Positions 35,389-47,397 of a stretch of DNA of 64,000 bases are shown in pieces. The stretch is from Canna indica (Eukaryota; Streptophyta; Magnoliopsida; Zingiberales; Cannaceae): positions 7,984,501 through 8,048,500 of the forward strand of contig CP136892.1 of assembly GCA_034359265.1 (NCBI GenBank), given 5' to 3'. The translations under genes and the position numbers were made by a program. The notes under the pieces were generated by a model. That model was not told the origin of the DNA. It did no database searches and saw nothing but the letters and a program-made list of their open reading frames with translations. The number at the start of each line of letters is the position of its first letter. Position 1 is the first letter of the stretch.

Positions 35389-36963
35389 TCACATATTAAA
35401 AAGCAACCTCCTTATCAATTTATTTTGCTTGCCAAACCCCCTCTTTAAATACCTCCACTGATGAATCTTTCTGCATGCCCATAACCTCATCAACCTTAGC
35501 CTTTCCTCTGCCTTCAATAACCATATCTTTCCTGACACTTTCATCGTCTGTCTTTCTTCTTGCTGTCTCCCTGTCCTCCGTATGTTGCTCACTTTCCTTT
35601 AGCACATCAAATCTATTTTTGTCCTTTGAACTTTTTTCATCAATCCTCCTTTCTTGAAATTTTTTTCTTCTATTCACAACTTGTCATAGCCCATAAACAT
35701 TTTCTAATTCACAAACCTCCATCTTTTTTCCCTTGCTTTGCCAACTGTGTTCTCAGGACCTGTATTGCTTGCATCAGCTCCAAGTTTATCAACCACTGTC
35801 TCCCTACACTGCTCTTCCACATGACCTATCTTGCCACAAGTAAAGCAGAGCTTGGGAACATTTTCAAATGCCACTGCCTACCAGAATCTTCTTCCACCCC
35901 CATTGATCCAAGTTCCCGTAGGTACTTTCTTGTTGAGATCGCAAAGAATACACACCCTTGCAAATCGGGCTCTCTGACCCTTCAAAGTCATAACATCAAT
36001 CTTAGTTGAGTTACCAATACTTTCTGCAATTTTTATCAAGATCTCTTTGTGCAAATATTCCAATGGAAGTCTTGGGAACTGTATCCATATTGGAATGATG
36101 TCAATCCTTTCCAACATGGGCTAAAAATTAGCCCTCCATGGGATCAACAATAAAGCTTGTCCCCTTACAAACTAGGGACCCCCAGAGAACACCCAGTCTT
36201 TATCTTCACTGTATTCAAACTTGAAGCAGAAGAATCCTTCAGCCAAGTCTATTATGTGCACCTTTCCTTTAATCTTCTAGATTTTCGGCATAGGCATTTG
36301 AAGCATCCCCAATGGCAGGGTCCTCCCATAGAACTTGCCATATAAATTGTTACTCCATTCAGCTCAAGCGGTAGAAACCAGATGCTCATCAATATCCACC
36401 ATGCTATTAGAAGAATTTTTTATTCTTTCTATTTTTGCATCTAAAACATTCTTTTTTGGCACTCCATCAAGCATCTGTGAACCTTTGAAAAGCGCTGCCC
36501 AGCTCTACCTTGCAAGACATTGACCCCTGCATTCAAATTGACACCCTTCTTATTTCCCACAACTCTTATCTCCCCACCCTCCTTATTCCCCCACAAGATT
36601 AAGCCCGGCATACAACATCTTTTCCACATTATTCCCCACATCTCTTAACTCGCCTCCCTCCTTATTCCCCACAATAATAACATTCTCCAAACCAAAAACA
36701 TTTAAATTAAAGAGCGAATTACTAACAGTAATGTAATCATCTCTACTATCAACATGATTAACAGGTAAGCTCATATTTAAGGCATGACTCATGTAGTTCA
36801 TACCTCCATTTAATGGGTCCCCAAGTGATAGAGATTTTGTGCAATTCCCCATTGGAACAGATAACTCCTTCCTTCGAGCACTAGGATCGGGCGATTTCTT
36901 TGGTCGCAAGGATTCACAAGGATCCGACACCATCTCCCCAGGTCCAACATTCTTGGATTTCAT
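35389..36963 (-). pseudogene. LINE ORF1 (DUF4283/CCHC), broken
   Basis: Minus strand. The polar N-terminal part (36963-36440) carries VGNKEGGE repeats. The DUF4283 core (about 36290-35880) includes AEGFFCFKFE, IPIWIQFPRLPLEYL, IDVMTLKGQRARFARVCI and WINGGGRRFW. The zinc knuckle near 35850 reads CFTCGKIGHVEEQC, complete. The basic, acidic tail runs to about 35390. Interrupted by stops (for example after FW at 35878 and near 36583). Confidence 0.85.
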
Positions 36964-37041
36964 TGCTCCATGCAGAATCAGACACCAAACTCCAGGAAAT
37001 CAGCCCTACCCGACACTATTACCCTAGCTCTAAAGCTCTTA

Positions 37042-37611
37042 GGGCTCGTTTGGTACACCGTATAGTACTAGCGAGGCTATAGTACTAGTATGTATTGACT
37101 AACCTATATAGTACTAGCATATATTGTACTATTATTATACAGTGTTTGGTGCACACATGTACTAGGCATGTATTGTACTAGTATGTATTGACTAACCTGT
37201 ATAATATAATATAATATAATATGTAATATATTATAATAATTATTATAATATATTACACATTATATTATATGTAATATATTATAATAATATAATATAATAT
37301 AATATAATATAATATACTATAAAAATTATATAATATATTTTATTATTAAAAATATTTCATAAATTAAAACTATTTTTATAATATTTTTTATATATTTTTA
37401 AAATTTTGGTCGGAGGTAAAATGAGTATCCAAAATATTAAAAGTTCTAGTGCATGCTAATGAAGAACTTTGAGAGTGTATTATTAATACACCTTATGACA
37501 GCTTTTGAGGTACTATTTTTAGTGCATGTATTAATTAATACACTTCCCAAACACTGTATAGTATTATCCTAATACTATAAATGATGCTTATACAAGGTAC
37601 CAAATATGCCC
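37042..37611. mobile_element. PIF/Harbinger-type MITE in the LINE 5' region
   Basis: 570 bp with TTA on both sides (37039-37041, 37612-37614). Ends are inverted: GGGCTCGTTTGGTACACCG on the left, and the right end reads inward GGGCATATTTGGTACCTTG. The core, 37198-37335, is a palindromic ATAAT-type low-complexity tract. Confidence 0.8.
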
Positions 37612-37964
37612 TTACTCTCCAAAAATCTACTACAAGAGCTATTGATCTTCGGATGCAGTACCAATAGACGAGACCCCTCCAGCTTCTGTAAAATCACAAA
37701 CAAGGACCTCTTCAAGAGGCTTCGTCGGCGACGCAGGCGAATCCTCGTCCAACGCCGGTCGCTCGTCGGGTTTTCGCAGTCGCCCCAAATCTCCTTTAAA
37801 ATGCCTTAAAAGTCACTCCAGTAGGAATTTAACTAAGAGCCCAATTTAACATATAAAAAAATCGAATACATATTATTTTAACGGACTAATTATAAATTTA
37901 TAATTAAAATCATAACTTATAATTAATACAAATTCCCATCACATATTCTTATATTTTAAAAATA

Positions 37965-38761
37965 GGAAAAAGATCTAAAATGATCCCTAAATTTTTTCGA
38001 AATTTTCACATTTGTCCCACAACTTTTTTTCGAGTCAATTGGATCCCTAAAGATTTGTAAACGTCACTTTGATCCCTAATTGTAACTAGGGGTGGAAATA
38101 GGTCAGACGGCATGTCAGGGGCCTATGGCCTGGCTTGGCCTAGCCTCTTTTGAAAAAAAAATAGGCATAAGCTTATTTCTAGGTCTGTTTTCCTTATCAA
38201 GCCCGGCCCAGGCTCACTATAAGGTCTATTGAGCCTGATAGGCCGGCCTGAGCCTATTAAGATGGTATATATAATATATAATAAATATATAATATTATTA
38301 GTTTATTATATATTTTAATTATATATAATAAAATATATATTTTAATTTAATAAAACAATAACTATTGTTGTTATGTTTAAATTTATTATTACCATTTTTA
38401 TATTAGAATTTAAAAGTAAATTTTATAAATATATTTTAGGTATTAGCATGCTTTATAAACATGCCACAGGCCAGGCCAGGCTCACGCCGAAAAAATAGCC
38501 TATAACAGGCCACAGGTCAAGCTTATGCCTATGTTTTACTATGCAAGCCTGGCCTGTTAAGGTAAAGGTCTGGCCTGGTCTGTTTCCACCCCTAGTCATG
38601 ATCCTGCCGTTAAAAAAAATACGTCACTTTGGTCCCTGGTAATTGGTCACGACCAGGGACCAAACAAATCTTTAAGGACCCAATTAATTGACTCGGAAAA
38701 AAATTGTGAGACCAATGTGAAAATTCTGAAAAAATTTAGGAACTATTTTAGATATTTTCCC
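37965..38761. mobile_element. Small MULE-like element with ~110-bp TIRs
   Basis: The left arm (GGAAAAAGATCTAAAATG, CACATTTGTCCCACAA, CGAGTCAATTGGATCCCTAA) is inverted on the right (reads inward GGGAAAATATCTAAAATAG, CACATTGGTCTCACAA, CGAGTCAATTAATTGGGTCC). A possible 11-bp TSD with one mismatch is ATATTTTAAAA (37951-37961) and ATATTATAAAA (38764-38774). The interior contains a nested hAT (38087-38594) and GTCCCTGGTCGTGACC palindromes. Confidence 0.6.
38087..38594. mobile_element. hAT-like MITE nested in the small MULE
   Basis: 508 bp. Starts TAGGGGTGGAAATAGG; the right end reads inward TAGGGGTGGAAACAGACC. Subterminal GGCCTGGCC/GGCCAGGCC motifs abound on both sides. No clear 8-bp TSD is visible, so the class rests on the termini. 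Confidence 0.6.
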
Positions 38762-38774
38762 AATATTATAAAAG

Positions 38775-40663
38775 TCTTTAAGAAAAAAAAATACTCAAAA
38801 TATTTATCCTCTTAAAAAGAAATTATTTTGTCTCAATTCTTCAAAGCTGGCTCTATCGCGAAATTGGTGTTTCCTTGCTCACCTCAAATGCTAACTTTAC
38901 AAGGCATATCATATGAAGAAAAAATTAAGAAATCAATAAAAGATTAACAAAGTTTTAAGTTTATTTTAAAAAATAATTATTCTTTGGTGCAGTTATAGTA
39001 ATTGATATTAGATCATGAGAAAAAGCTAACTTAAATGCATAATTTATATTGCAAAAATAAGATGCTCTTTATAAATAATATAGATTATTATTAAATTTAG
39101 ATTCTTAATTAAATAAAATTTATAATCATGAAAAAAAACAATGTATTCTTCTATTTATTTTTAAATTTTTTTTCTTGAGCACTTATATGAGCAAAGTAAT
39201 ATTAAATAATTCATTTATAAATTTGACACAACTTAATAAAATTCAACGACTTTGGAAAGATAATAAAAATTAATTGAGAAATATTAGAATTTAGGTTAAA
39301 ATTTAATAGAGAAATAGTTGGAATTATGAGAAATTAATAAAGAAAATTTTAAATTTTTTATAGAAAATTTGACTATATGTTCAACCATTAAAATAATTCA
39401 TACTTATAAAACATAAGACTTAAGATTAGAACTTAAAAGTATGAGCAAAATACTCAAATGTCTAACCATTAAATTATAATTATATTAATAAATAAAGTCA
39501 AACTTAGACATTACTTATACAGTTTTATCATATATTTTTATAAAAAGTTATCAAATTATTTTCAATATTTAATTTTTTTATAAAATGTTTAGAGGATCAG
39601 TGCCCCTTCCCCTTAACGTAGCTGAACACTACCTTAATTCGAAACCCAACGTGAGAGAAATATGAGATTACATTATTATTATTATATTTTTAATTCATTT
39701 ATTATACATTATTAGTCATAAATGGGGAAAGTACAGGTGGCGTACGTGCTTCTACGTACATACATTTGGCATGTGTAAAGATACTTGATTGTGGGAAAAG
39801 GCCACGCAATTTGAGGGACCCACGTATTCATTAATTCCAAATCATCATAAGAAGGCCCCCACCAATTAATTTGCTCACCATCAAATCCACGTATTCTACG
39901 TACATACGTACGCTTCAATTTCGACTAATTTTTAATCATCGATTAAAATTTTCTATCAGCACATTATTTAATAGAAAATTTTAATTTTTGTTTGAGAGGT
40001 GTTGTCCTGAAGCGAGTATCTAACGTGGTAACATCACCATTAATGTACACTGCATAATTGGATCCAAATTCCAACCACAACCAAGTCTCTTAAAGCAAGG
40101 GCAATGTCCATGTCCTCTCCCAGTTAATTAAAACCCGAGTCCCCACCAATGGGAGCGCGACACGGCGGCACAATTATTGAGGCGGAGAATATACTATCGC
40201 ACACGTCATGTCAATCAAGCCCTTGAGATATAATTATATTATTATTATTACTCCCTTTTTACCAAAAACGTGCAGTGTAAATTGGCTCTGATTATTAGAC
40301 AATTAAATAACTAATTATTTCAACTAAGGAAAAAGAACCATATGAAAGAAGGGAAAAAAGCGCACTTGAATTTGTCATTATTTGATTGAAGTATGTTTAA
40401 AGCAATTAAAACTCTTCCCAGATTCATCGAAAAGCTAAAAATTATATGCAGCAAATTCCATCATATATGCATATTATTAGATTATTATTAATTACATACG
40501 CAAAACCTATTCATTCTAATGTCGATTTAATATATATATATATATAATTCAAATTTACAAGTAATTAAAGAAAATCTTACAAACGAAGATCTCTGCACGC
40601 CTGCAATTCCAGTAGTAGTAGAAGAAGACGACGACAATGAGCTGTTAATTACTGAATTAATGA
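38775..40663. other. AT-rich intergenic DNA downstream of the DREB gene
   Basis: No coding region supported. It includes a perfect 15-bp inverted repeat (39942-39956 and 39971-39985) and an AT microsatellite near 40532-40547. The segment next to 40663 is expected to hold the DREB gene 3' UTR. Confidence 0.5.
39942..39985. repeat. Perfect 15-bp inverted repeat (hairpin)
   Basis: Arms ATTAAAATTTTCTAT and ATAGAAAATTTTAAT are separated by 14 nt. It could fold as a stem-loop. No terminator or miRNA evidence. Confidence 0.6.
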
Positions 40664-41269
40664 TTAATATTCCCACAAAAATGGCTCATCGAGGCCGAAC
40701 TCAATGCACTCTTCCACGGTCGACGTCGCCCAGGAAGAGTAGAGCAAGAGATCAGGAAGGTCGAACACCTCCTCGTCGCCGCCGCGGCCCCCGCCGTAGG
40801 ACGATGCCGGAGGCGGCTCAGACGACGGCGCCCGCCGCACGCCGGAGGAGTCGGCGCTCGTGCTGCACGCGCCGGCGCCGCGGCTTCTGTCGCCGACGAA
40901 GGTGGCGGCGGCGGCCAGCGCGGCGGCGGCTTGGATGTCCTCTGGGGCGGCGGAGGCCGGGCGCGGGAGGTCGGCGGCCAGCTCGGGGAAGTTGAGGCAC
41001 GCGGACTGGCCCTTGATGGTCAGCGCCGCCACGTCGTGGGCGCGCGCGGCCATCTCGGCGGTCGGGAACGTCCCCAGCCAGATCCTCGACTTCTTCCGCG
41101 GCTGCCGGATTTCGGACACCCATTTGCCCCACGCGCGCATTCTGACTCCTCGGTAGGCCGGGTGCTTGCGGCCGCTTCCGCCGTCTCTTTCTCTTTTGCA
41201 GCCATTCTTTGGCTTCTTGCTGGAAGAAGAAGAGGCGGAAGAAGAAGCATTGGCTTCACGATCTTCCAT
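40664..41269 (-). CDS. AP2/ERF transcription factor, DREB subfamily (group III, A-4/TINY-like)
   Basis: A single-exon gene of 201 residues. A Ser/Lys/Arg-rich N-terminus with a basic nuclear-localisation-like stretch ([11 protein letters not shown]) precedes one AP2 domain at residues ~39-96 ([46 protein letters not shown]). The DREB-diagnostic Val is present at domain position 14 (Val51); position 19 is Gln56 instead of Glu, as in many group III members. An Ala-rich region and an acidic/aromatic C-terminus ([16 protein letters not shown], ending EPFLWEY) resemble an activation region. Such proteins bind DRE/CRT (CCGAC) elements in stress responses. The start is the first Met, 58 bp downstream of a TATA box. 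The gene is GC-rich and intact, with no paralogue beside it. Confidence 0.92.
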   Translation of the reverse strand: MEDREANASSSASSSSSKKPKNGCKRERDGGSGRKHPAYRGVRMRAWGKWVSEIRQPRKKSRIWLGTFPTAEMAARAHDVAALTIKGQSACLNFPELAADLPRPASAAPEDIQAAAALAAAATFVGDRSRGAGACSTSADSSGVRRAPSSEPPPASSYGGGRGGDEEVFDLPDLLLYSSWATSTVEECIEFGLDEPFLWEY

Positions 41270-41326
41270 GATAGAGAAGAGATAGAGAGGTGTAGGTGTA
41301 GGTGTAGGTGCAGGAGCAAAGACATC

Positions 41327-41339
41327 CTTTTATAAATAA
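41327..41339 (-). promoter_or_regulatory. TATA box of the DREB gene
   Basis: On the minus strand it reads TTATTTATAAAAGG, about 58 bp upstream of the ATG at 41269. The short leader between them carries CACCTACACC repeats. Confidence 0.7.
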
Positions 41340-41344
41340 CATGG

Positions 41345-41499
41345 ATTTTTCAATAATTAATTAATTAAAACCAAAAAGATGAGCCAACGCAGAAGTGATT
41401 AGAGGTGGTAAAATCCTGTCAATATTTCATCTCAGTAGCTCAAATATTAAATTTGTTTGCTAAATGAGTATACATGCAGTCTAATTTTGCTTCTTTTTT

Positions 41500-41535
<36 letters not shown>

Positions 41536-41775
41536 GATATATTGGATTTAATATAAATATGTATAATTCCATCAAGAAATCTATGGATGGAATTAAAAAG
41601 GTGATTCTGATTCAGGGCGATGGGCATCCAGAAAAGGATGCAGCAATCGCTGACCTAATTATTGAGAAGGAAACATACGAAGTGATTAGTGAAGATGACT
41701 AATTACCACAATTAGGGCAGGTGTGTTTCATGCGGCTCCTCTATTCATGAATAGCTTCTTTCTGTACTACAGGTA
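41345..41775. other. AT-rich upstream region of the DREB gene
   Basis: Includes an AT microsatellite at about 41503-41530. No coding similarity. It ends at the TSD of the autonomous hAT (41776). Confidence 0.45.
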
Positions 41776-41794
41776 CTCTAATTTAAGGTTTAAA

Positions 41795-42117
41795 ATACCG
41801 CCCGAAACGGTATATACCGGTTTTTGAGATTTCCGGTATTCGATATATCCGATTTTGAAAAAAACCGGGTATATTGTGTATACCGGGCGGTATATAGCGG
41901 TATGATGCGATATACCGCCCGGTATGGGCGGTATATGCTCATACCGCCCGGTATGGGCGATACCGGGCGGTATGTCACGCCAATGCCGTTGGCGTTGCCA
42001 ACGGCTGTCGGCCACATGGGGAATCATACCGCCCGATATCGGGCGGTATTTGATATATACCGCCCAAACCGGACGGTATTACATGCATACCGGGCGATAT
42101 ACCGCCTGGTATGATAA
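41795..42117. repeat. Left subterminal repeat cluster of the hAT
   Basis: Many copies of ATACCGCCC / GGGCGGTAT and CCCGGTATGGGCG occur in both orientations over ~320 bp. Clusters like this are typical hAT transposase-binding regions. The open frames seen here are repeat artefacts. Confidence 0.75.
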
Positions 42118-42164
42118 ATAGTGACCCCAAACGGCTCTATAGTCGTTTGGGGCAGATTTGGATT

Positions 42165-42194
42165 GTTTTGGGGGCTATATAAAGCCCCCAAAAC
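42165..42194 (+). promoter_or_regulatory. TATA box in the loop of a perfect palindrome (transposase promoter)
   Basis: GTTTTGGGGGC (42165-42175) and its perfect inverse GCCCCCAAAAC (42184-42194) flank the 8-nt loop TATATAAA, a strong TATA box. The ATG is 86 bp downstream. A second palindrome just upstream, CCCCAAACG...CGTTTGGGG (about 42125-42152), repeats the motif. Confidence 0.72.
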
Positions 42195-42279
42195 ACTTCT
42201 TTCATCCTCACTCACCCCTCTACCCATCTAAACTCTCAATCTCTCTCTTTATTAATTTCTACGTCGAAATTCTATCGAA

Positions 42280-45200
42280 ATGGCGCCGAAATCTCAACCC
42301 GACCCCGCATGGCAGCACGGTACTCGGTTGGAGAAGGCTCATCACTGGCAATGCCAGCACTGTAATATGATTTCACGTGGTGGAGGCATCACTCGATTGA
42401 AACAACACTTGGCCGGAGGATATGGCGACGTCGTCAATTGCCCCAAAGTACCGCCCGAAGTCCGAAAGATGTTCAAAGCGCAACTCAACAACAAGAAGGA
42501 GGAACGTCTTAAGACTGCAGCTCAACAAGCCGAGTTCGACCGACGAGCTACCCAAGATGTCAGCGGTGGCCATTATGAGGCTCGAGGTGGCGATAACGAC
42601 GAGGATCCGGAACTTGAAGCCGGCATCCGAGCTTCATTGGAGCATGCTGAATTCGAACGAGAACAGATGTATTATCCCGGATCTCAATTCGATTATGGCG
42701 GCGGCAGTGGCAGCGGTGGGATAAGCAGCGTCGGCTCAACTTCGGCTGCCGGAGCAATGGACCGAAGCGGTCCAATTCCCTCCGGTCCTTATATTGGCCG
42801 GAGTTCTAGCATGAGAGCACCTCAAACTCAGAGCAGAGGAAGCAGCAGAGGAGGCCTTCGTGGATTCTTCACAAACCTCGGAGCAAGTGGTAGGAGAACT
42901 AATGTTGATATTTCTGATCTTGATCCCAGGGCATTTCCTCCTTCATCGGCAAAGCAACAACGCATAGACGATATGTACAGCAAGTCGAAGAAGTGGGAGA
43001 TGGGAAAAGCCATCTCCAAATGGTTCCACTTCAGCCGGATTCCCGCAAATGCAGCCAACAACCCGTACTACCGAACTATGGTGTCTACCATCCAAAAGGT
43101 AGGCCCAGGTATTACCCCTCCAACTCCGTATGAAATTTCAGGACCTTTCCTTGAAGAAGAGGTCAAGGAAATAAATCAATGGATCGACAGAATCAAGCGG
43201 CAATGGGGGGATTACGAATGCACTTTGATGTGCGATAGTTGGACCGGTCCAACCCGAATGAGCATCATCAACTTCCTCATCTATTGCAACAGGAGGGTTA
43301 TCTATCACAAGTCGGTGAACGCATCCGATGAAGTCCATAGTTCTCTCTACATCTCGAAGCTGATGAAGGAGGTGATCGAGGAGAATGGACCCCAGAACTT
43401 TGTTCAAATTATAACCGACAACGGAGCTAATTTCAAAAGGGCTGGTGAGATAATTGAAATGGATTATTCTCACATATATTGGACTCCATGTGCAGCGCAT
43501 TGTGTAGACCTAATGATGAAAGATATCGGTGATATATCGATGGTGAATAAGACGGTAAAAATGGGGCAACAAATTACGCGCTTCATATACAACCACACAT
43601 GGGTACACGCCCTTATGAGAAAATTTACAGAGGGTATTTTTTAAAATAATTTATTTATTAATTAGTTTAGGTGATAATTACTAATAATAATTCCATATTT
43701 TAGGTGAAATTCTTCGACCGGGAGCGACTCGTTTTGCAACCAATTTCATCGCATTAAGGTCGCTCCAACAACGTAAGGCGGGCCTTCGATCAATATTTAC
43801 AAGTGAGGAATGGTCTACATCAAGATATGTCGGAACTAATGATGGAAAGCAAATCGAGAAGAACGTCCTCAACACGCGGTTCTGGGATCGCATTGTGGAG
43901 ATAGTCGTCGCCGTAGAACCATTGTACAAGGTTCTACAACAGGTGGAGATGGAAAAGACGCCTCAAATGGATCATCTCTACTACTACATCCATCAAGCAC
44001 AAGAAGAAATCAAGAGGGTGTTGATTTCGGAGACCAAGTATAAACCCTTCATCGACATTATCTCCCAGAGGTGGGAGGATCAAATGGGTCGTGACATACA
44101 CATCGCGGGTAATTTTTTATTTAATTTTCTAAAATTTATTTAATTTTAATTCATTATGCTAAATTACTTATTAAATTGATAATTTTTTGTAGTGTATTAT
44201 TTAAATCCCGCATACCAGTATCGAAATGATCTTGGAACGACGGATAGTTTCTTATATCTGCTTCGCAAGGTCATACAACGAATGTCGGCAACAACCAGAG
44301 AAGCGGCACAAGCTCTAAATGAATCAAAATATTTTCGAGATTCAAGTGGCAATTTCGGAGATCCATTTGCAATATCGTGCCAAGATTCTATGGATCCAGG
44401 TAGATATAATTTTTTTCAATTTATTTATTAATTATAAAATTGGTAATCTCGTTACTAAAATCAATTTTAAATCTATTGCAGTTGAATGGTGGTTGCAATT
44501 TGGAATCGAAGCTCCAACTCTTCGAAAGATTGCAACACGTATCCTCTCGCAAACCACATCAGCAAGTGGATGCGAGAGAAATTGGTCGACCTTCTCCTTA
44601 ATTCACACCAAGCCGCGCAATCGGCTTTCATATGCCCGATTAGAGAAGCTAGTATATGTTCATTACAACATGCGGCTTCGAATGCGGACATCACAAAACG
44701 AAGATATTCGACATGTAGATCTGTTCGATGTTGAGTTCGTCCAAGACGATACGGACCCGATAATTGATTGGTGGAGTGCAATGGAGAGCGACCAGCCTCT
44801 TCTTGATGAACCAGGCGAACCACCTCAGCCTTCACCAATTATATCTGATGCACTTGAGTCTGAGAGCCAACCAGAAGACATAGCCATTACTCCCTTGGAC
44901 TCTCAACGAATTCGGCAAGCAAGACACCGATCCAAATCAGACTCTCCATCTTCCCGATCAAAGGGAAAAAAGAAGGCAACACCTTCAAAGGCAAAAGCCA
45001 AAGCCAAAGGTAAACGACCAATTGATCCTTTGGAAGCAATTGCAGAAGCAGAAGAGGACGAAGAAGACGAGCCCTCCATTCATAGCAGTAGCAGCACAAA
45101 AGACGGAGGAGATGATGATGATGATGATGGAGCTGGTGGAGAAGACACCGTCGTGCCATCAACATTGCCATATGATGATCCATGGATAAATGAGCAATAC

Positions 45201-45584
45201 TTCGATCACGCCACCCAAGATGATGACCGTGGTGCTAGTACCGGACAAACAACTCAGGTGTACAAGAAGAAAGGCTCGCGTCGAAGAGGTGGACCGACAG
45301 CTTTGCAAGATTACCATCACGATATGATGAGTAGTTTGCAAGAGGTTTCTAAATCCACCTACTCTGTATCCAGTACCTACTCAACTGATGATACATGGTC
45401 TAGTTCTTGGAAACCCAACAAAGAAACGCTAATGTCAATGTGGTATAATGGATACCAAGGGATTATGTCATGGGAAAATTTCCAAATATGGGCATTAGAG
45501 AACTACAGTGTTGACCTTAGCCGTGTATGTCCCGAAGCCGAAGATATGTATGGGTACGACGGACATCATTCGTCCGCATTTTAA
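42280..45584 (+). CDS. hAT transposase (BED finger, DUF659, hAT dimerisation domain), four exons
   Basis: Catalyses cut-and-paste transposition of its element. Exons are 42280-43633, 43704-44108, 44193-44399 and 44482-45584. All three introns are GT...AG and keep frame, giving 1,022 residues with no stop. Residues ~22-54 form a BED zinc finger (C25, C28, H43, C54). A Gly/Ser-rich linker follows, then DUF659 with the first catalytic Asp in MCDSWTG (D319) and the second in ITDNGANF (D380). The C-terminal dimerisation domain starts at ~657 (EWWLQFG, SGCERNWSTFS with likely catalytic E687, RNRLSYARLEKLVYVHYN). A long acidic/basic tail with an Asp/Glu run follows. The start is the first ATG after the palindromic TATA box. 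Introns are inferred from splice consensus and domain continuity. Confidence 0.9.
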
Positions 45585-45689
45585 AAATTGTATTTATGTA
45601 TTTGACATTTGAATATTAATTTTAAGCATTTCTTTATCAGTTATGTGTTATTGGAGAATTAGAGTTAGTTCTTAAAACAAAAAAAAAAC

Positions 45690-45800
45690 AACCGGCCGGT
45701 ATGTATTTTCCATACCGGACCGTACCGTGTGTCGGTACGGTACGGTACCGATATGTACCGGTACCGGCCGGTGACCGAAACCGGTACCGGTACCGAGATT
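45690..45800. repeat. Right subterminal repeat cluster of the hAT
   Basis: Repeated ACCGGCCGGTA, GGTACGG and ACCGGTACCGG motifs lie just inside the right TIR. The motif differs from the left cluster, a common hAT asymmetry. Confidence 0.7.
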
Positions 45801-45818
45801 TTAAACCTTGCTCTAATT

Positions 45819-47397
45819 TACAGGTTCCCCTTTGGGGGTTTTTTTTTCTAGCCCATATATATCTTTTAAGACCCTAATTGGAGAGTACTAATTTCTACGG
45901 ACAGATCGTCCATAAAAAATATATAAATGAGTGAACATGAGTAAAAAAAGAATAAACATGAATAGAAAAGAAATGAATATGAATTCATATTCATTCTCTT
46001 ATTATTCATGTTCATTTAGTCAAAGCTCATGTCTAATCGTTAATAAAAGTTTTTATGACAGTCTGCCCATTTAAATTTTTTTCTTATATATTAACTAAAT
46101 TAGTTGGGCATTAGTTCATTAATTTTTTAAGATTTGATTCAATACAATAGAATTTTGACTACTTTGCCAATTTAATAACATGATTACATGCATGCATGAA
46201 AATATGAAATCATCTTCTTAGCATGGTCTGATTAGAATTTCATAAAGAAGATTAATTCAAGCTTCTTATTAGTACCCTCGTGAAGAAAATGAAATATGAT
46301 CAATTATTCTCTATTTAACTTATTAAAACAATCTAAGTCAAAAAGTTAAAAGGAAAAGAAAATGAATTGTGTTTAATTAGCTTAACCGCTTCTCATTAAT
46401 TTTTTTATGAAATCTATTTTTGATATGAACCAAAAAAAAATTGGGACCAAATTTCTAATTCGAATAATGCTTCATACCAACTTGCTTTTCTTGATTTAAA
46501 AAGCTATTCGAACATTAATTGTTATCATATTTGTTTTCTCAATTGAGATTGATCACAGGAGATGAAGTTTTCCTTTTTCAAAAAAAATGTTACCATATTA
46601 TCATTGAAATATTGGAGAAGGTGAAATAGAAGTTAGAACAAAAAGTTGTCTTTTAATAGAAGGTTAATTAAGTATATCAAACCAAATGATAAGGCAATAA
46701 TACAAAGTTTAGTTTTGGGGTATGAGTCATGGTGATATGGATTATATGCGTCATTGACTATGGAGCCTCTTGGAAAAAGGAAGTACTAGATATGGCCATT
46801 TGGCAAATAAAGTCAACCCTTATATAAGCAAGGGAGGTACTTCCTAATTAATCAAATAAACTCCATTGTTATGTATGCATGAGATTAGGCCTTTTTTTGG
46901 TTAATACATATTCTAATGTTGTAAAGCCATCATCTTGCACAAGAAGAATAATGCCCACTTCAAGGAAATAACATGAATGTATTAGGAAAAAAGCAAAGTA
47001 CTCTTATCCTCTCTTTGAATATTGATCATGTTTTCCAACTCCATTAAAGTTAATTAAGATGACAAGCTCATGCACAATTAGTAGACTTCCTTGAAAGGAA
47101 TGCCTTTCAATCATGATATATAATGTATTTAATTAACTTAGTTAATCGGATCCAAGTGAATAAAGCACACATTATATAGGTGTTTGGTTCATGGAATTAT
47201 TCCTCCTCTATTTTTATTCTTACCTATTCTTAATTTGTAACTTTTACAATTTTACCCATCAAGGTTCATCCTAATAGCATAAGATAAATTGTATAGTATA
47301 TATATTGATATAATATTTTTTAATAATAATATAAAATATATAAATAACTTTAACTAATCTAAAACATAATATAACATGCAATATAGTTTAAATTAGA
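45819..47397. other. AT-rich intergenic DNA
   Basis: About 1.6 kb without recognisable coding, RNA or bounded repeat features. Confidence 0.5.

Larger units (their letters stand above)
30564..37819 (-). mobile_element. Full-length LINE on the minus strand
   Basis: The 15-bp direct repeat AGTAGGAATTTAACT lies at 30549-30563 and 37820-37834. The 3' end (left) begins with a short T-run, the complement of a poly(A) tail. The GC-rich 5' region is at 37620-37819. Body order on the minus strand: 5' UTR with a nested Harbinger (37042-37611), ORF1 (about 36963-35390), ORF2 (35052-30844). Its proteins resemble the LINE at 57391-62085 more than the one at 12014. Confidence 0.88.
41784..45810 (+). mobile_element. 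Apparently intact autonomous hAT transposon
   Basis: A 4,027-bp element flanked by the perfect 8-bp TSD CTCTAATT (41776-41783 and 45811-45818). The TIRs are TAAGGTTTAAAAT (left) and CAAGGTTTAAAAT (right end read inward), differing only at the first base. Subterminal regions carry dense GGGCGGTAT/ATACCGCCC (left) and CCGGTACCGG (right) repeats. The transposase gene inside is open through four exons. Together these suggest a recent and possibly still mobile copy. Confidence 0.93.

Noticed and set aside
30821..36523. Numerous plus-strand ORFs rich in Phe, Ser and Leu
   Set aside because: They are antisense shadows of the minus-strand LINE ORFs.
40660..41335. Plus-strand Arg/Ala-rich ORFs over the DREB gene
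   Set aside because: They are antisense frames of the GC-rich AP2/ERF coding sequence.
44319..44481. Continuous frame across 44319-45584 suggesting exon 4 starts earlier
   Set aside because: The 5' part reads through the AT-rich intron 44400-44481. Splicing at 44399/44482 gives the conserved VEWWLQFG start of the dimerisation domain.
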